A stretch of DNA of 64,000 nt from positions 2,163,972-2,227,971 of the forward strand of contig NZ_CP102271.1 of the NCBI RefSeq assembly GCF_025148785.1. The letters are read 5' to 3'. The position numbers were made by a program, and so were the translations under genes. Origin of the DNA: Catenibacterium mitsuokai (GTDB taxonomy: Bacteria; Bacillota_I; Bacilli_A; Erysipelotrichales; Coprobacillaceae). The notes under the pieces were generated by a model. The model was not told the origin of the DNA and searched no databases. It saw only the letters and a program-made list of their open reading frames with translations. Positions 18,319 to 27,097 of this stretch are shown here, one piece after another. Position 1 is the stretch's first letter, and each line of letters opens with the position of its first letter.

Positions 18319-18912
18319 CTAATATTTATACAAATTATCGTAAGAATCGATGATCATAATCGTCTTCTCATCAATCATAGTAAAGAGATATTTCACAATA
18401 TCATGATGTAAGGCAACGCATCCCATTGTATAGTCATGAGTACCAAAACAGTGAAAGAAATAAGCACTCCCCTTTCCTTTAATACACTCCTTATTATAGT
18501 TAAAGAAGGCTGTGTATTCATAAGGCTTTGCATAATCGATGAGATGTTCATCATTCTCTTTTGTACAATGAGAATGGTTCCTAGTCTTTTCATCCACAAA
18601 CTCATTATAATATTGTTCACCACACCAATAATCATCTTCAGTAATCTGATGATAAAGCATTATTGTACCAGGATCTGGCGCAATACCCATGAGTTTACCA
18701 AAAGTATATTCACCTATAGGTGTTTGTCTTGCTCCTTCTTTTCCTTCACCCATGCCTCTTTGTCCAATAAGTGCTGGTGTTTGTAAGACAAGCTCCCATT
18801 TTTCTTCTTTCTTATAATAATAGAATGTCGCATGACTTGTATTATAATGATCGACACAAACCAAAAAGAGCTGATCTGTTTTCTTTGATGCTTTTAAAGA
18901 ATCTATATCCAT
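18319..18912 (-). CDS. YkuD-type L,D-transpeptidase-like protein
   Basis: A 197-residue protein with the YkuD/ErfK catalytic block: RQTPIGEYTFG (strand before the active site), FFHCFGTH and TMGCVALHHD near the C-terminus, where the cysteine would be the nucleophile. The family forms 3-3 peptidoglycan cross-links or attaches proteins. No signal peptide or membrane segment is visible, unlike most family members, so it is either cytosolic or exported by other means. The ATG at 18912 follows GGGAGGG; an earlier in-frame start adds 16 residues without support. It stands alone between IS605 copy 1 and vanY. Confidence 0.75.
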   Translation of the reverse strand: MDIDSLKASKKTDQLFLVCVDHYNTSHATFYYYKKEEKWELVLQTPALIGQRGMGEGKEGARQTPIGEYTFGKLMGIAPDPGTIMLYHQITEDDYWCGEQYYNEFVDEKTRNHSHCTKENDEHLIDYAKPYEYTAFFNYNKECIKGKGSAYFFHCFGTHDYTMGCVALHHDIVKYLFTMIDEKTIMIIDSYDNLYKY

Positions 18913-19085
18913 ATAAATCCCTCCCTCATCATTATATGAAAAAACAATCCGAAAATACAATTTCTTTCAGATTATTGACAAATTCAGATATTTAAAACCA
19001 TCTATAAGTCCTGTTGTTCTTTTCACAGGTCTTTCTCATCAAATTGATGAGTCATTTCTATTATTACATCCCATTTATAAGAAAC

Positions 19086-19138
19086 AAAAAAGTCGCAAGA
19101 CCACAAATTTTCTTAATTGAAGTGTGGACACTTACGAC
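19086..19138 (-). terminator. Terminator after vanY-type carboxypeptidase
   Basis: On the minus strand GTCGTAAG (19131-19138) pairs with CTTGCGAC (19092-19099), with an inner CCACA/TGTGG stem, and a T-run follows at 19086-19091. The rest of 18913-19199 shows no gene. Confidence 0.55.
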
Positions 19139-19199
19139 ATTAACTATACATTCAATTTTGTTTACTTACAGTCTAGAAAAGATAGTTTTTATCTTCTTT

Positions 19200-20018
19200 C
19201 TAGTAATGTCTAGCATAATATTCATCAAATGTTAATTGACTCTCTTCTACCTTTTTAGCTAAATCTTTACCCACATAACGAATATGCCATGATTCATAAT
19301 GATACCCTGTCAAATCGTCTTTATCCTTTGGGTAACGTAGAATAAAACCATATTGACTTAATTGACTTAAAAACCATTTATAGCAAGGATGATTAACAAC
19401 ATCTTCATATTTGTATTGATCTAAAGCAACATCAAGTCCTAGACCTGTTGTATGCTCACTATGACCGGGACGTGAACATGTTTCATCGGCCTTTGCAACA
19501 TCATAGGTTTCTACCATATGATTATAGATTTCTTTTTGCCAAAGTGTAGAACGATAGCCAGAAGTTACGTATAACTCAAAGCCCTTTTGATAACAAGCCT
19601 CTTGTAAAGCAATAAAATCATCATATAAAACTTTTCGAGCAGTATGTTTACCATAAAGAAAACCATACTTTTTAGCTTTATTATTGATTTCTACAAGATC
19701 ATCGGGCGCATAGTTTTCATCTAACTGATAATATTTATTCACAATTGTATTTAAATCATTAGGATGTTCTTGTTTTATAATATGATCATAGAAATCATAA
19801 TCACGATTCATATTTACAAGTGTAACAATCTCTTCTTTCGTTAGATGAGGATGCTTACTTTTATATAAATTATAACGTTCTTTATATTCTGGATGTTCAT
19901 AACTTATAGATTTTATTTTTTTCTTTACTGGCTGTTTAACTTCTTTAGGCAAGAAAAAGAAAAAACAGATCAATAATGCAAAAATAAGTGTTATTAATAG
20001 AATTCTCTTCTTTTTCAT
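19200..20018 (-). CDS. D-alanyl-D-alanine carboxypeptidase, VanY/M15B family
   Basis: A 272-residue membrane-anchored zinc peptidase. One hydrophobic segment (about residues 5-24) follows a basic KKKR start. The catalytic domain has SGYRS, the zinc motif GHSEHTTGLGLDV and the second histidine motif YESWHIRYVG. VanY-type enzymes trim the terminal D-Ala from peptidoglycan stems, yielding tetrapeptides, the substrates of L,D-transpeptidases such as the neighbouring gene. It is monocistronic. No vancomycin-resistance genes accompany it, so a housekeeping role is likely. Confidence 0.88.
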   Translation of the reverse strand: MKKKRILLITLIFALLICFFFFLPKEVKQPVKKKIKSISYEHPEYKERYNLYKSKHPHLTKEEIVTLVNMNRDYDFYDHIIKQEHPNDLNTIVNKYYQLDENYAPDDLVEINNKAKKYGFLYGKHTARKVLYDDFIALQEACYQKGFELYVTSGYRSTLWQKEIYNHMVETYDVAKADETCSRPGHSEHTTGLGLDVALDQYKYEDVVNHPCYKWFLSQLSQYGFILRYPKDKDDLTGYHYESWHIRYVGKDLAKKVEESQLTFDEYYARHY

Positions 20019-20171
20019 AGACCAACCTTGATTTCTTCTTGTTAATCATTTGTTCAAAACAATATACCATTACAACATTATCACTAAAATCAAAAGATAA
20101 GACTGCTCACACATTTAGTTTATCAACAATATGAAAGGAACTATATGAAAATACAGTTCCTTTATTTATAT

Positions 20172-20199
20172 AAAATAAAAACTCTGGTAAACCAGAGTT
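20172..20199 (-). terminator. Terminator of tRNA-His transcript
   Basis: Stem AACTCTGG / CCAGAGTT with a TTTA loop and a T-rich tail, ten bases after the tRNA 3' end. Confidence 0.85.
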
Positions 20200-20208
20200 A
20201 TTTTTTAA

Positions 20209-20286
20209 TGGGGCGGCTGATGGGGATCGAACCCACGAAATGCCGGAGCCACAATCCGGTGTGTTAACCGCTTCACCACAACCGCC
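20209..20286 (-). tRNA. tRNA-His (anticodon GTG), CCA encoded
   Basis: The 78-nt minus-strand sequence folds as a cloverleaf. The anticodon stem CCGGA/TCCGG carries loop TTGTGGC with anticodon GTG; the T arm is GTGGG/CCCAT-type with TTCGATC. The extra G at -1 pairs with C73, the tRNA-His identity element. CCA is encoded. An apparent ORF across this region is an artefact. Confidence 0.95.
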
Positions 20287-20311
20287 ATATCTCTCGTAAG
20301 AGACAAGTAAG

Positions 20312-20340
20312 ATTATATACAAGTGTGAGTGGTTTGTAAA
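20312..20340 (-). promoter_or_regulatory. Promoter of tRNA-His
   Basis: TTTACA (20335-20340) and TATAAT (20312-20317) on the minus strand, 17 bases apart, with a start about 20 bases upstream of the tRNA. Confidence 0.8.
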
Positions 20341-20381
20341 GAGAAAATTTAACTTTTTTTAAAGAATTCGTGAGAAATTTA

Positions 20382-20406
20382 AAATCCCGAGATTGACCCG
20401 GGATTT
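20382..20406 (-). terminator. Probable terminator after the oligopeptide-binding protein
   Basis: Eight-base-pair stem AAATCCCG / CGGGATTT located just past the stop. The T-run is weak (TAAATTTCT), so efficiency is uncertain. Confidence 0.55.
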
Positions 20407-20411
20407 GTATC

Positions 20412-22034
20412 TTATTTAGTCTTATGAATAAACTTGAATGTGAATGCTGAACCTAATGCAGCTTCATATACAATACCTGTATATTTCTTATTCTGTAATG
20501 ATGCAGCGCCCTTCTGGAATACTGGTAATACAGCATATTCACTCATACAGATATCTTCTGCCTGATAAAGCATCTGCCATCTCTTCTTAGCATCTCTTTC
20601 AGTTGCAGAAGCCTTAATAAGCTGATCATACTTCGCATTGTTATATTTACCATAGTTATTTGAGTTACCTGTAGAAACAAGGTTCAAATAAGTGATTGGA
20701 TCTGGGAAGTCTGGTCCCCATCTTGCACATGAGATATCAAAGTCGCCTGATTTCTGACGTTCTACACGGTCTTTCTTAACAGTTGCAACCATTTCGATAT
20801 CTAAACCTTTAAGTTTTTTGAAACATGCCTGTAAATATTCTGCTTCAGTATCTGCAGGTGTTTCATCTGTACCATAAAGCAATCTTAATTTTAATGAAGA
20901 AACACCAAGTTCTTTTAAGCCTTGATCAAAAGCAGCCTGTGCTTCTTTTAGATTATATTCAGTATAATCTTTACCTTCTGAACGATATTCTTTACCATCT
21001 GGTCCATAAGTGAAATCAGCACTTACAAAACCATCTGCTTCTCTAGAACCATCCTTTAAGACTTTATTACATAAGTCTTTACGATCAATAGCGAGAGATA
21101 ATGCTTTACGAATATTTGTATTCGCAAGAGCCTTGTTATTGAAGTTCAAATATAAATAATACATATAACCCTGTTTGAACTTTACAAGACTATCTTTACC
21201 TTCATACTTATCAACTAAAGCTGAGTTAATAGTCGCAAAATCAACTTTACCATTATCAAATGCTGCAGCTGCAGTCTTAGGATCTTGAACAAGATACATA
21301 TTTAAACCATCTAGTTCAATCTTATCTGCATCATAGTATTTATTATTCTTTTCAAAAGTAATCTTATTAGACTTAGTCCACTTAGTCACCTTGAATGGAC
21401 CATTTGCAAGTAAATACTTCGCATCAGTAGCATATTTAGAACCACACTTTTCAACAAATTTCTGATTCTGTGGATAGAAGCATGGGAATGTCATAATTTC
21501 TAGGAAATAAGGACATGGCTGAGATAAAGTAACCTGTAATGTTTTCTTATCCTTTGCTTCAACACCTAGTTCCTTGATCTTATCACCAGCAGTAGTACCA
21601 AGTTCAGCCAATTCATCTGCATTCTTAATACATGCCCCTTCTTTACCAAAGATATAGGCATAGCTACCTGCATTCGCAATTAGTTTTCTCCATGAATAAA
21701 CAAAATCATCAGCTGTTAAATCATCACCATTAGACCATTTCGCATTCTTTCTAATAGTAAATGTATAAGTTAATCCATCATCTGATACCTTATAAGATGA
21801 TGCAGCAGCTGGTACAAGCTTTGTACCACCCTTTGCAGTAATATCCATGAGTCCTTCACTAAATGCATGAATCGCATTAAATGAAACACCATCATCAGAT
21901 ACACTTGAATCTAGAGATGTTACATCTGCTTCACTTGAAAAGTTATAAATTGCTTTATCATCGGAAGTAGAACCACATCCCACTAACATAGAAGCAACCA
22001 AAGCTGCTGCCACTATAATCTTGAGACTTTTCAT
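20412..22034 (-). CDS. Oligopeptide ABC transporter substrate-binding lipoprotein (family 5, OppA-like)
   Basis: A 540-residue extracellular solute-binding protein. The signal peptide ends in lipobox LVGC near residue 20, so it is a lipoprotein on the outer face of the membrane. The SBP family 5 signature is present (TYTFTIRKNAKWSNGDDLTADDF region, then ARWGPDFPDP). No permease or ATPase genes accompany it, so it must share transporter subunits encoded elsewhere. The ATG at 22034 follows GGAGGGG. Its promoter contains an AAAACGTTTT palindrome between -35 and -10, suggesting catabolite or other repression. Confidence 0.9.
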   Translation of the reverse strand: MKSLKIIVAAALVASMLVGCGSTSDDKAIYNFSSEADVTSLDSSVSDDGVSFNAIHAFSEGLMDITAKGGTKLVPAAASSYKVSDDGLTYTFTIRKNAKWSNGDDLTADDFVYSWRKLIANAGSYAYIFGKEGACIKNADELAELGTTAGDKIKELGVEAKDKKTLQVTLSQPCPYFLEIMTFPCFYPQNQKFVEKCGSKYATDAKYLLANGPFKVTKWTKSNKITFEKNNKYYDADKIELDGLNMYLVQDPKTAAAAFDNGKVDFATINSALVDKYEGKDSLVKFKQGYMYYLYLNFNNKALANTNIRKALSLAIDRKDLCNKVLKDGSREADGFVSADFTYGPDGKEYRSEGKDYTEYNLKEAQAAFDQGLKELGVSSLKLRLLYGTDETPADTEAEYLQACFKKLKGLDIEMVATVKKDRVERQKSGDFDISCARWGPDFPDPITYLNLVSTGNSNNYGKYNNAKYDQLIKASATERDAKKRWQMLYQAEDICMSEYAVLPVFQKGAASLQNKKYTGIVYEAALGSAFTFKFIHKTK

Positions 22035-22069
22035 AAAAATCCCCTCCATTTATAATCTTTATAAATACT

Positions 22070-22099
22070 ATTATACGCTAAAACGTTTTCTTTTGTACA
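22070..22099 (-). promoter_or_regulatory. Promoter of oppA-like gene with internal palindrome
   Basis: TGTACA (22094-22099) and TATAAT (22070-22075), 18 bases apart on the minus strand. Between them lies the perfect palindrome AAAACGTTTT (22080-22089), related to cre boxes (TGWAANCGNTNWCA) with three mismatches. Confidence 0.6.
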
Positions 22100-22130
22100 G
22101 AAAAATATTTATCAAACTAATAAGCATTTA

Positions 22131-22637
22131 TTATATCTCTTTGAACTCAACTAAAGTGATATCTTTATTTTCTTTTGTTTTCTTAATATCAATAATTCTT
22201 TGATTAGAAGAACCTCTGAATTTGAGATTTGCATCTTTTAATTCATTTACAAATGGTCCATCTACTAATACATCAACATAATCAAGTAATGGCTGTTTCC
22301 ATTCCATAATTTCTTCATAAAGGAATGAAGAATAGACCCAAATAGATTTAGTAGGACATTCTTTTTTGATATGTTTGAGTAATTCTAAAATATCGTCTCT
22401 GTTTTCTTCTTCAAAAGGTTCTCCACCTAAAAGTGTGAATCCTGCAATATGGGGTTTATTAATTAGTTTAATTAATACATCTTCTAATTCAGATGTAAAA
22501 GCCTTTCCTCCATTAAAATCCCATGTTTCCTGATTAAAACAGAATGGACAATGACGATGACATCCTTGAGTATAAAGAGATACTCTAATACCTGGTCCAT
22601 TCGCAATATCTACTTCTCTTATTTGTGCATAACGCAT
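22131..22637 (-). CDS. nrdG: Anaerobic ribonucleotide reductase activating protein NrdG
   Basis: A 168-residue radical-SAM activase that installs the glycyl radical on NrdD. The cluster motif is CHRHCPFC (CxxxCxxC), preceded by GPGIRVSLYTQG, and TLLGGEPFE follows. The length is normal. The ATG at 22637 follows GAGGTG. The partner nrdD is at 39669-41837, about 17 kb away, so this pair is split, unlike the usual nrdDG operon. It lies 24 bases after the nickel-transporter ATPase gene and could be co-transcribed, though TATAAT is present in the gap. Confidence 0.93.
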   Translation of the reverse strand: MRYAQIREVDIANGPGIRVSLYTQGCHRHCPFCFNQETWDFNGGKAFTSELEDVLIKLINKPHIAGFTLLGGEPFEEENRDDILELLKHIKKECPTKSIWVYSSFLYEEIMEWKQPLLDYVDVLVDGPFVNELKDANLKFRGSSNQRIIDIKKTKENKDITLVEFKEI

Positions 22638-22660
22638 CTTTTTCACCTCACAAAGTTTTA

Positions 22661-23389
22661 TTATATACTCTTTTGTCTACTAAATGAAAGAGGAAGCTCT
22701 AAACCATTTTCTTCAAGAAGCTTTTTATTTGTTAAGATGTCTTGAGTTGGTCCATCTGCAACAAGTTTTCCATTAGATAGTAATAAAACACGATCACATG
22801 TATCATAAATAAAATCTAAATCATGGGACGCTATCAACATTGTATAAGGGAGTTCGTTTAATACGTTAATTAGTCCACGACGATGTTTAGGATCTAATGA
22901 AACAGAAGGTTCATCAAATAATAGAATATCTGGACGCATAGAAAGGACTGTCGCAATGGCAGCTCTTTTTTTCTCCCCACCAGATAAGCGATAAATCTTC
23001 TCATGCTTCTTTTCCTGCATATGTACAAGATCTAATGCTTTGTTGATACGTTCTTCTAATTCATCTCCCTGTAATCCTTCATTCATTGGGCCAAAGGCTA
23101 CATCCTCATATACAGAAGACATAAAGAGCTGATTATCTGAATCCTGGAAGACATAACCTATATGGGAACGAATGGATGCAAGGTTTTGATTGTTCATAGT
23201 TAAATCTGTAACTTTCAGTTCTCCCTGACCATTTTCTATTCCAATAATAGTTTTAAGAAGTGTAGATTTCCCTGCTCCATTACAGCCAATGAGCCCTACT
23301 TTTTCACCTTTTTGGATATGAAAATTCAAATCATCTAATATAATACGATTCTCTATATAAGAGAAAGAGAAATGATTCAGTTTAATCAT
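22661..23389 (-). CDS. larO: ECF-type nickel/cobalt transporter ATPase (LarO/CbiO)
   Basis: A 242-residue ABC ATPase of the ECF metal transporter group: Walker A IGCNGAGKST, Q-loop FQDSDNQLF (typical of EcfA/CbiO), signature LSGGEKKR and Walker B ILLFDEPS. It energises uptake with the membrane proteins encoded just upstream. The lar context points to nickel. The ATG at 23389 follows AAAGGAG and overlaps the CbiQ gene by four bases. Confidence 0.88.
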   Translation of the reverse strand: MIKLNHFSFSYIENRIILDDLNFHIQKGEKVGLIGCNGAGKSTLLKTIIGIENGQGELKVTDLTMNNQNLASIRSHIGYVFQDSDNQLFMSSVYEDVAFGPMNEGLQGDELEERINKALDLVHMQEKKHEKIYRLSGGEKKRAAIATVLSMRPDILLFDEPSVSLDPKHRRGLINVLNELPYTMLIASHDLDFIYDTCDRVLLLSNGKLVADGPTQDILTNKKLLEENGLELPLSFSRQKSI

Positions 23390-24120
23390 AAAGTCACTCC
23401 TTTCAAGAATAGTAATAGTACACACATAATACCAAATGTAAGTTTAGATAACTTATAATCATATTTTTGTGATTGTAATGGCATTACACCTTTAAAACCT
23501 CTTAACATCATAGATTGATAGACATTCATAGCACGATCAATGGAACGAAGCATCATTGAACCAACTAATGTACCCCATGTCTTTATAGAAATACCTTTCT
23601 GTCCTGGTGCACGCAAGCTATAGGCAAGCAAAGTTTTATCTGTTTCTTTAAAGAAAAGAATGAGATATCTCTGGATTAACATGATGACGACAATAAGAGG
23701 TTGAGGCACTTTTAGTTTAGATAATCCCATACAGAGTTCCTCCATAGATGTTGTGGTCATCAATATGTAAGAGAATAGTAAAGCAAATATTCCTTTTAAT
23801 GCAAGCACAATAAAACAAGTGGTTCCATATCCCTTAAAGAATAAGAAAGGTGTTCCCATAAAGAGTAGTAAAGCCACTAATGGTTTGAGTTCTCCTAGGC
23901 ATTTGAATAAATTGATTTCTCCCAATAACGAAAATAAGAGTAATGGTAAAAACATCACCAAAATATATAAATCATGAATAGAATAAGAAGCAGTGATTAT
24001 CAAATAAAGTAATACAATCAAAATCTTATAAGTGGGATGAATGGCAGAAAGAATGGTTGTACGCTTAGAAAGTGCATCAATTTGATGCACTCTCTTAATT
24101 GCTTTCTGTATGTTTTTCAT
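23386..24120 (-). CDS. larQ: ECF-type nickel/cobalt transporter T component (LarQ/CbiQ)
   Basis: A 244-residue membrane protein with about five hydrophobic segments between residues 28 and 140. A cytoplasmic coupling region ends with the ARG-type motifs SLRAPG and MLRGFKG that contact the ATPase. It links the S-component to the ATPase in group I ECF transporters. It overlaps both neighbours (26 bases with the MN gene, four bases with the ATPase gene). Confidence 0.87.
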   Translation of the reverse strand: MKNIQKAIKRVHQIDALSKRTTILSAIHPTYKILIVLLYLIITASYSIHDLYILVMFLPLLLFSLLGEINLFKCLGELKPLVALLLFMGTPFLFFKGYGTTCFIVLALKGIFALLFSYILMTTTSMEELCMGLSKLKVPQPLIVVIMLIQRYLILFFKETDKTLLAYSLRAPGQKGISIKTWGTLVGSMMLRSIDRAMNVYQSMMLRGFKGVMPLQSQKYDYKLSKLTFGIMCVLLLFLKGVTL

Positions 24121-25081
24121 GATAACAATGAATGAGCATATAGAGTCCTATAACAACTAAGACTCCAACGATTCCTGCAAACATCCCACCTAAGATTGAT
24201 TCATGTCCTGCAATATTATAGTCAGGTAATAATGCAGTGAGTTCCTGAACACGAGAAGACATAGAATAAATAGCCCCTTTGTGTTGTAGTTCTGTAGAAC
24301 CAGTTAACTGTAAAATAGACCATTCTAATCCATCAGGAAAGGCACTTGCGAATATGGATAAGATACCAGCCACTGCAACTGATAGACCACCAAATAATGC
24401 AAGAAGCTTCTTTTTAGATGTTTTTGCTAGTTTAGTTGTATGCCCCTGCCAGATGAGTTCTGGACGTGCTTCATAAATAAACGATAGAACTAAGCCTGTA
24501 ATAATACCTTCTACCGCACCTATCGCAAGATGAATAGGCTGCATCACACCAATGAATAAGTTCCATGGGAGTGCTGTAATACCTGATAATTCTGTTTCTA
24601 CAACTACTGAGAAAGCACCTAATTGTAAAGAAATGATAGAACCTAAGATAGAGGCAATCATCAAATTCTTCTTAGATAATTTTTTACTGATTATTGGCTT
24701 AAATATCAATATCGAAGAGATAAAACAGCCATAAAATGCCATATTCCATATATTACATCCTAGGGCAAGTAACCCACCATCCGCAAAAAGCAGGCATTGT
24801 ATTGCCAGTATACCTACCATCGTTAAAAAGCCTGCATAAGGACCAAGTAGTGCTGTTAACATGAGTCCTCCTGTTAAGTGTCCTGAAGAACCTGTTCCAG
24901 GGATAGTGAAATTGATCATCTGGGCTGCAAAGACAAAGGCACCCATAACACCCATCATCGGGAGTTTCTGTGGATCATTTTCTTCTTCTAGTTTTTTAAT
25001 TGAATAAATAGTCATTGCACCTGATGCCAGATACATCGTTGTCGCAACAGCAGGTGAGACCAAGGCGTCAGCCATATGCAT
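24095..25081 (-). CDS. larMN: ECF nickel transporter substrate-binding component, CbiM-CbiN-like fusion (LarMN)
   Basis: A 328-residue membrane protein. The mature-like N-terminus MHMADALVSP is the metal-binding start of CbiM/NikM, whose His2 coordinates the ion. Six to seven membrane segments follow to about residue 205. The C-terminal part carries the PDGLEWS motif (PDGLE domain) and one more membrane helix, the NikN/CbiN-like portion. Fusion of M and N is typical of nickel systems. It lies one base before larE, tying it to nickel-pincer cofactor synthesis. Confidence 0.87.
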   Translation of the reverse strand: MHMADALVSPAVATTMYLASGAMTIYSIKKLEEENDPQKLPMMGVMGAFVFAAQMINFTIPGTGSSGHLTGGLMLTALLGPYAGFLTMVGILAIQCLLFADGGLLALGCNIWNMAFYGCFISSILIFKPIISKKLSKKNLMIASILGSIISLQLGAFSVVVETELSGITALPWNLFIGVMQPIHLAIGAVEGIITGLVLSFIYEARPELIWQGHTTKLAKTSKKKLLALFGGLSVAVAGILSIFASAFPDGLEWSILQLTGSTELQHKGAIYSMSSRVQELTALLPDYNIAGHESILGGMFAGIVGVLVVIGLYMLIHCYHEKHTESN

Positions 25082-25082
25082 A

Positions 25083-25883
25083 TTATTTTTCCTCCAGTTT
25101 AATATCTTGACTACCGCTTCTAAATCCTTCTAGATCAAGTGTTACATAGTCATATCCTAATTCCTTAATAAATAAGACAATCTCTTGACGGTAGTCCATA
25201 CATTTCATAAAAGCATCCTGATCAATTTCTAAACGTACTAAGTCATTATGTATTCTTGCACGTACATTGTAGAAACCATATATATGAAGATAATCTTCAA
25301 TCTTTTCTACTTTACGCATTTCCTCATAATTAAGTAATGTATGATAAGGAAATCTTGTCGCAAGACATGGTGAAGAAGGCTTATTAGCCGCTTTTAAACC
25401 ATAAGTAGCAGCCAATTCTCTAATTTCTTTTTTAGTCATATTAGCCTCTAAGAGTGGACTATGTAATCCTAATTCCTTGATTGCTTTGATACCAGGACGA
25501 TATTGTTTTAAATCATCGGCATTTGTACCTTCAAGAATAGTAGAAATACCTAAACTATGTGCAAGTTCCTTCACTTTAGTAAACATATACTTCTTACATA
25601 AATAACAACGATCTACAGGATTATTCTCTATTCCTGCACCTTCTAATTCATCTACATGAATCACTTTGTGAATAGCCCCTAATTCTTCAGCTATTCGCTT
25701 GGCTTCATCTGCCTCCATCACAGGATGAAGCGCTGTTTGAATAGTAACAGCATAGACATGCGTATGATATTTCTTTGATGCTTCAACTGCCATTTTTAAT
25801 AAGAGTGTACTGTCTACGCCACCAGAAAAAGCAATCATAACATCTTCATGTAGATACTGATCAATGATGGCGACTAAATTCAT
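25083..25883 (-). CDS. larE: LarE, ATP-dependent sacrificial sulfur transferase
   Basis: LarE (266 residues) activates the nickel-pincer precursor by adenylylation and donates sulfur from its own cysteine. The PP-loop SGGVDST is at residues 20-26. Cys173 in SPCLATRFPY corresponds to the sacrificial cysteine of the Lactobacillus enzyme, and CYLCKK lies at 93-98. The ATG at 25883 follows AAAGGAG and lies inside the end of the larC reading frame. An earlier in-frame start would add 19 hydrophobic residues and is rejected. Confidence 0.93.
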   Translation of the reverse strand: MNLVAIIDQYLHEDVMIAFSGGVDSTLLLKMAVEASKKYHTHVYAVTIQTALHPVMEADEAKRIAEELGAIHKVIHVDELEGAGIENNPVDRCYLCKKYMFTKVKELAHSLGISTILEGTNADDLKQYRPGIKAIKELGLHSPLLEANMTKKEIRELAATYGLKAANKPSSPCLATRFPYHTLLNYEEMRKVEKIEDYLHIYGFYNVRARIHNDLVRLEIDQDAFMKCMDYRQEIVLFIKELGYDYVTLDLEGFRSGSQDIKLEEK

Positions 25884-26325
25884 AATAACTCCTTTCCAGC
25901 AACTGATAAACATCAATAATAGATAAATTATGTTTTTCACTTAATAACTTCGCACTTTCATATTCAGGATACGCTCTTATATTTCCTTCTATATTGACTA
26001 CCTTAAATATAGCATCACCAAGAGGAGTAGAAATTGTTTCAAAAGTTCTTTGAAGAACTGTACGTTCCATGTAAGTACGTCTAATACCGATAGTGCTTGT
26101 TTCTTTAAAGATGATTGTTTCTAATTTTTTTCTTTTTTCTTCATCACATAATACGTTGAGTAAGTAAGCAGGTCTGTTCTTTTTCATCATTACAGGAATA
26201 TAATGGACGTCTTTTGCACCGTGAGACATTAATAACTCCATCACATGACCTAATACTTCTCCTGTACTATCATCAATATTTGTTTCTAGCTTACATACCT
26301 TATTGGTGCCTGGGTGTTGTTTCAA
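25861..26325 (-). CDS. larC: LarC, C-terminal part (+1 frame)
   Basis: The C-terminal half of the nickel-insertion enzyme LarC: CKLETNIDDSTGEVLGHVME matches the conserved start of the second domain. The frame has no good ATG or ribosome-binding site near its beginning, and its nominal first codon is a TTG within the larC1 3' end. It is therefore most likely translated only as a fusion after a +1 shift at CCC-AGG (26309-26314), giving a full LarC of about 410 residues. Split larC genes joined by programmed frameshifting are known from Lactobacillus. Confidence 0.85.
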   Translation of the reverse strand: MKQHPGTNKVCKLETNIDDSTGEVLGHVMELLMSHGAKDVHYIPVMMKKNRPAYLLNVLCDEEKRKKLETIIFKETSTIGIRRTYMERTVLQRTFETISTPLGDAIFKVVNIEGNIRAYPEYESAKLLSEKHNLSIIDVYQLLERSYYEFSRHH

Positions 26326-27097
26326 TCAACATTGAACGAAGTAAGCTTGGTCTTTCATAAGCACGCTTACCTGCCCCTATACCTGTCTTTTTAATTGTGA
26401 AGGTAGAAGGAAGTGTACGGGATGTCACAATAGACGCAGCAATGGCAGCGCCTGTAGGAGTCACTAATTCACCTTTAATAGTATCAATATGAATAGGTAA
26501 ATGATGACTCGATACAATATTATTCACTGCAGGAACTGGGATAGGAAGTGTTCCATGAGCACAATGCACAGTACCTGTTCCTTCATAAATAACCGGGATA
26601 TAGACTTCATCAATCCCTAAATCATCAAAACATACCGCTGCAGAAATAATATCCACAATAGAATCCACAGCACCCACTTCATGAAAATAGACTTCTTCAA
26701 TAGAAGTGCCATGGGCTTTTGCCTCTGCTTCACCTAAAATAGTGAAGATCTTTTTAGCCAATTCTTTAGCATGATCTGTCATTTGTGCATGATCAATGAT
26801 ATGTAAAATATCATGCAAGTGACGATGTTCATGATGATGGTGATGTTCATGATGTGTATGTTCACCATATAAGTAGTTCATATCGTGATCATGATTATCA
26901 TGATCCAAAATAACATTAAAATCACAGACATCAAGTCCTGATTTATTGACTCTTGTGATTTCAGTTTTAAAACCAGTAAGAGGTAATGATGAAAGAACTT
27001 CTTCTAATACTTCTTTTGAAGCCCCTAGATCAAGTAAGCTTGCGACAAACATATCTCCACTTATTCCAGAATAACATTCTAAATATAATTGATTCAT
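26300..27097 (-). CDS. larC: LarC, N-terminal part (nickel insertion, 0 frame)
   Basis: LarC is a CTP-dependent cyclometallase that inserts nickel into the pincer cofactor. This frame encodes 265 residues starting MNQLYLECYSGISGDM (family signature). A histidine-rich stretch lies at about residues 65-100 (HTHHEHHHHHEH), a probable nickel store, and FHEVGAVDSIVDI follows. It terminates at TAA just past the probable slip site. It overlaps larB by four bases. Confidence 0.9.
   Translation of the reverse strand: MNQLYLECYSGISGDMFVASLLDLGASKEVLEEVLSSLPLTGFKTEITRVNKSGLDVCDFNVILDHDNHDHDMNYLYGEHTHHEHHHHHEHRHLHDILHIIDHAQMTDHAKELAKKIFTILGEAEAKAHGTSIEEVYFHEVGAVDSIVDIISAAVCFDDLGIDEVYIPVIYEGTGTVHCAHGTLPIPVPAVNNIVSSHHLPIHIDTIKGELVTPTGAAIAASIVTSRTLPSTFTIKKTGIGAGKRAYERPSLLRSMLIETTPRHQ
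26309..26314 (-). promoter_or_regulatory. Probable +1 ribosomal frameshift site in larC
   Basis: On the minus strand the 0 frame reads ACA CCC AGG CAC CAA TAA. Slippage of the proline tRNA from CCC to CCA places the ribosome in the frame GGC ACC AAT AAG, which continues into LarC2. A slow AGG codon in the A site and a stop four codons later fit a +1 shift. Confidence 0.65.

Noticed and set aside
18913-19199. Plus-strand ORFs between the L,D-transpeptidase and vanY genes
   Set aside because: They lack ribosome-binding sites and overlap the vanY terminator and the 5' region of the transpeptidase gene; composition is not coding-like.
20107-20322. Minus-strand ORF of 71 codons
   Set aside because: It overlaps the tRNA-His gene, its promoter and its terminator, with no ribosome-binding site.
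26834-26870. Histidine-rich block in larC as low-complexity artefact
   Set aside because: It lies in frame within a conserved LarC protein, and His-rich insertions are common in nickel-handling proteins, so it was kept as part of the gene.
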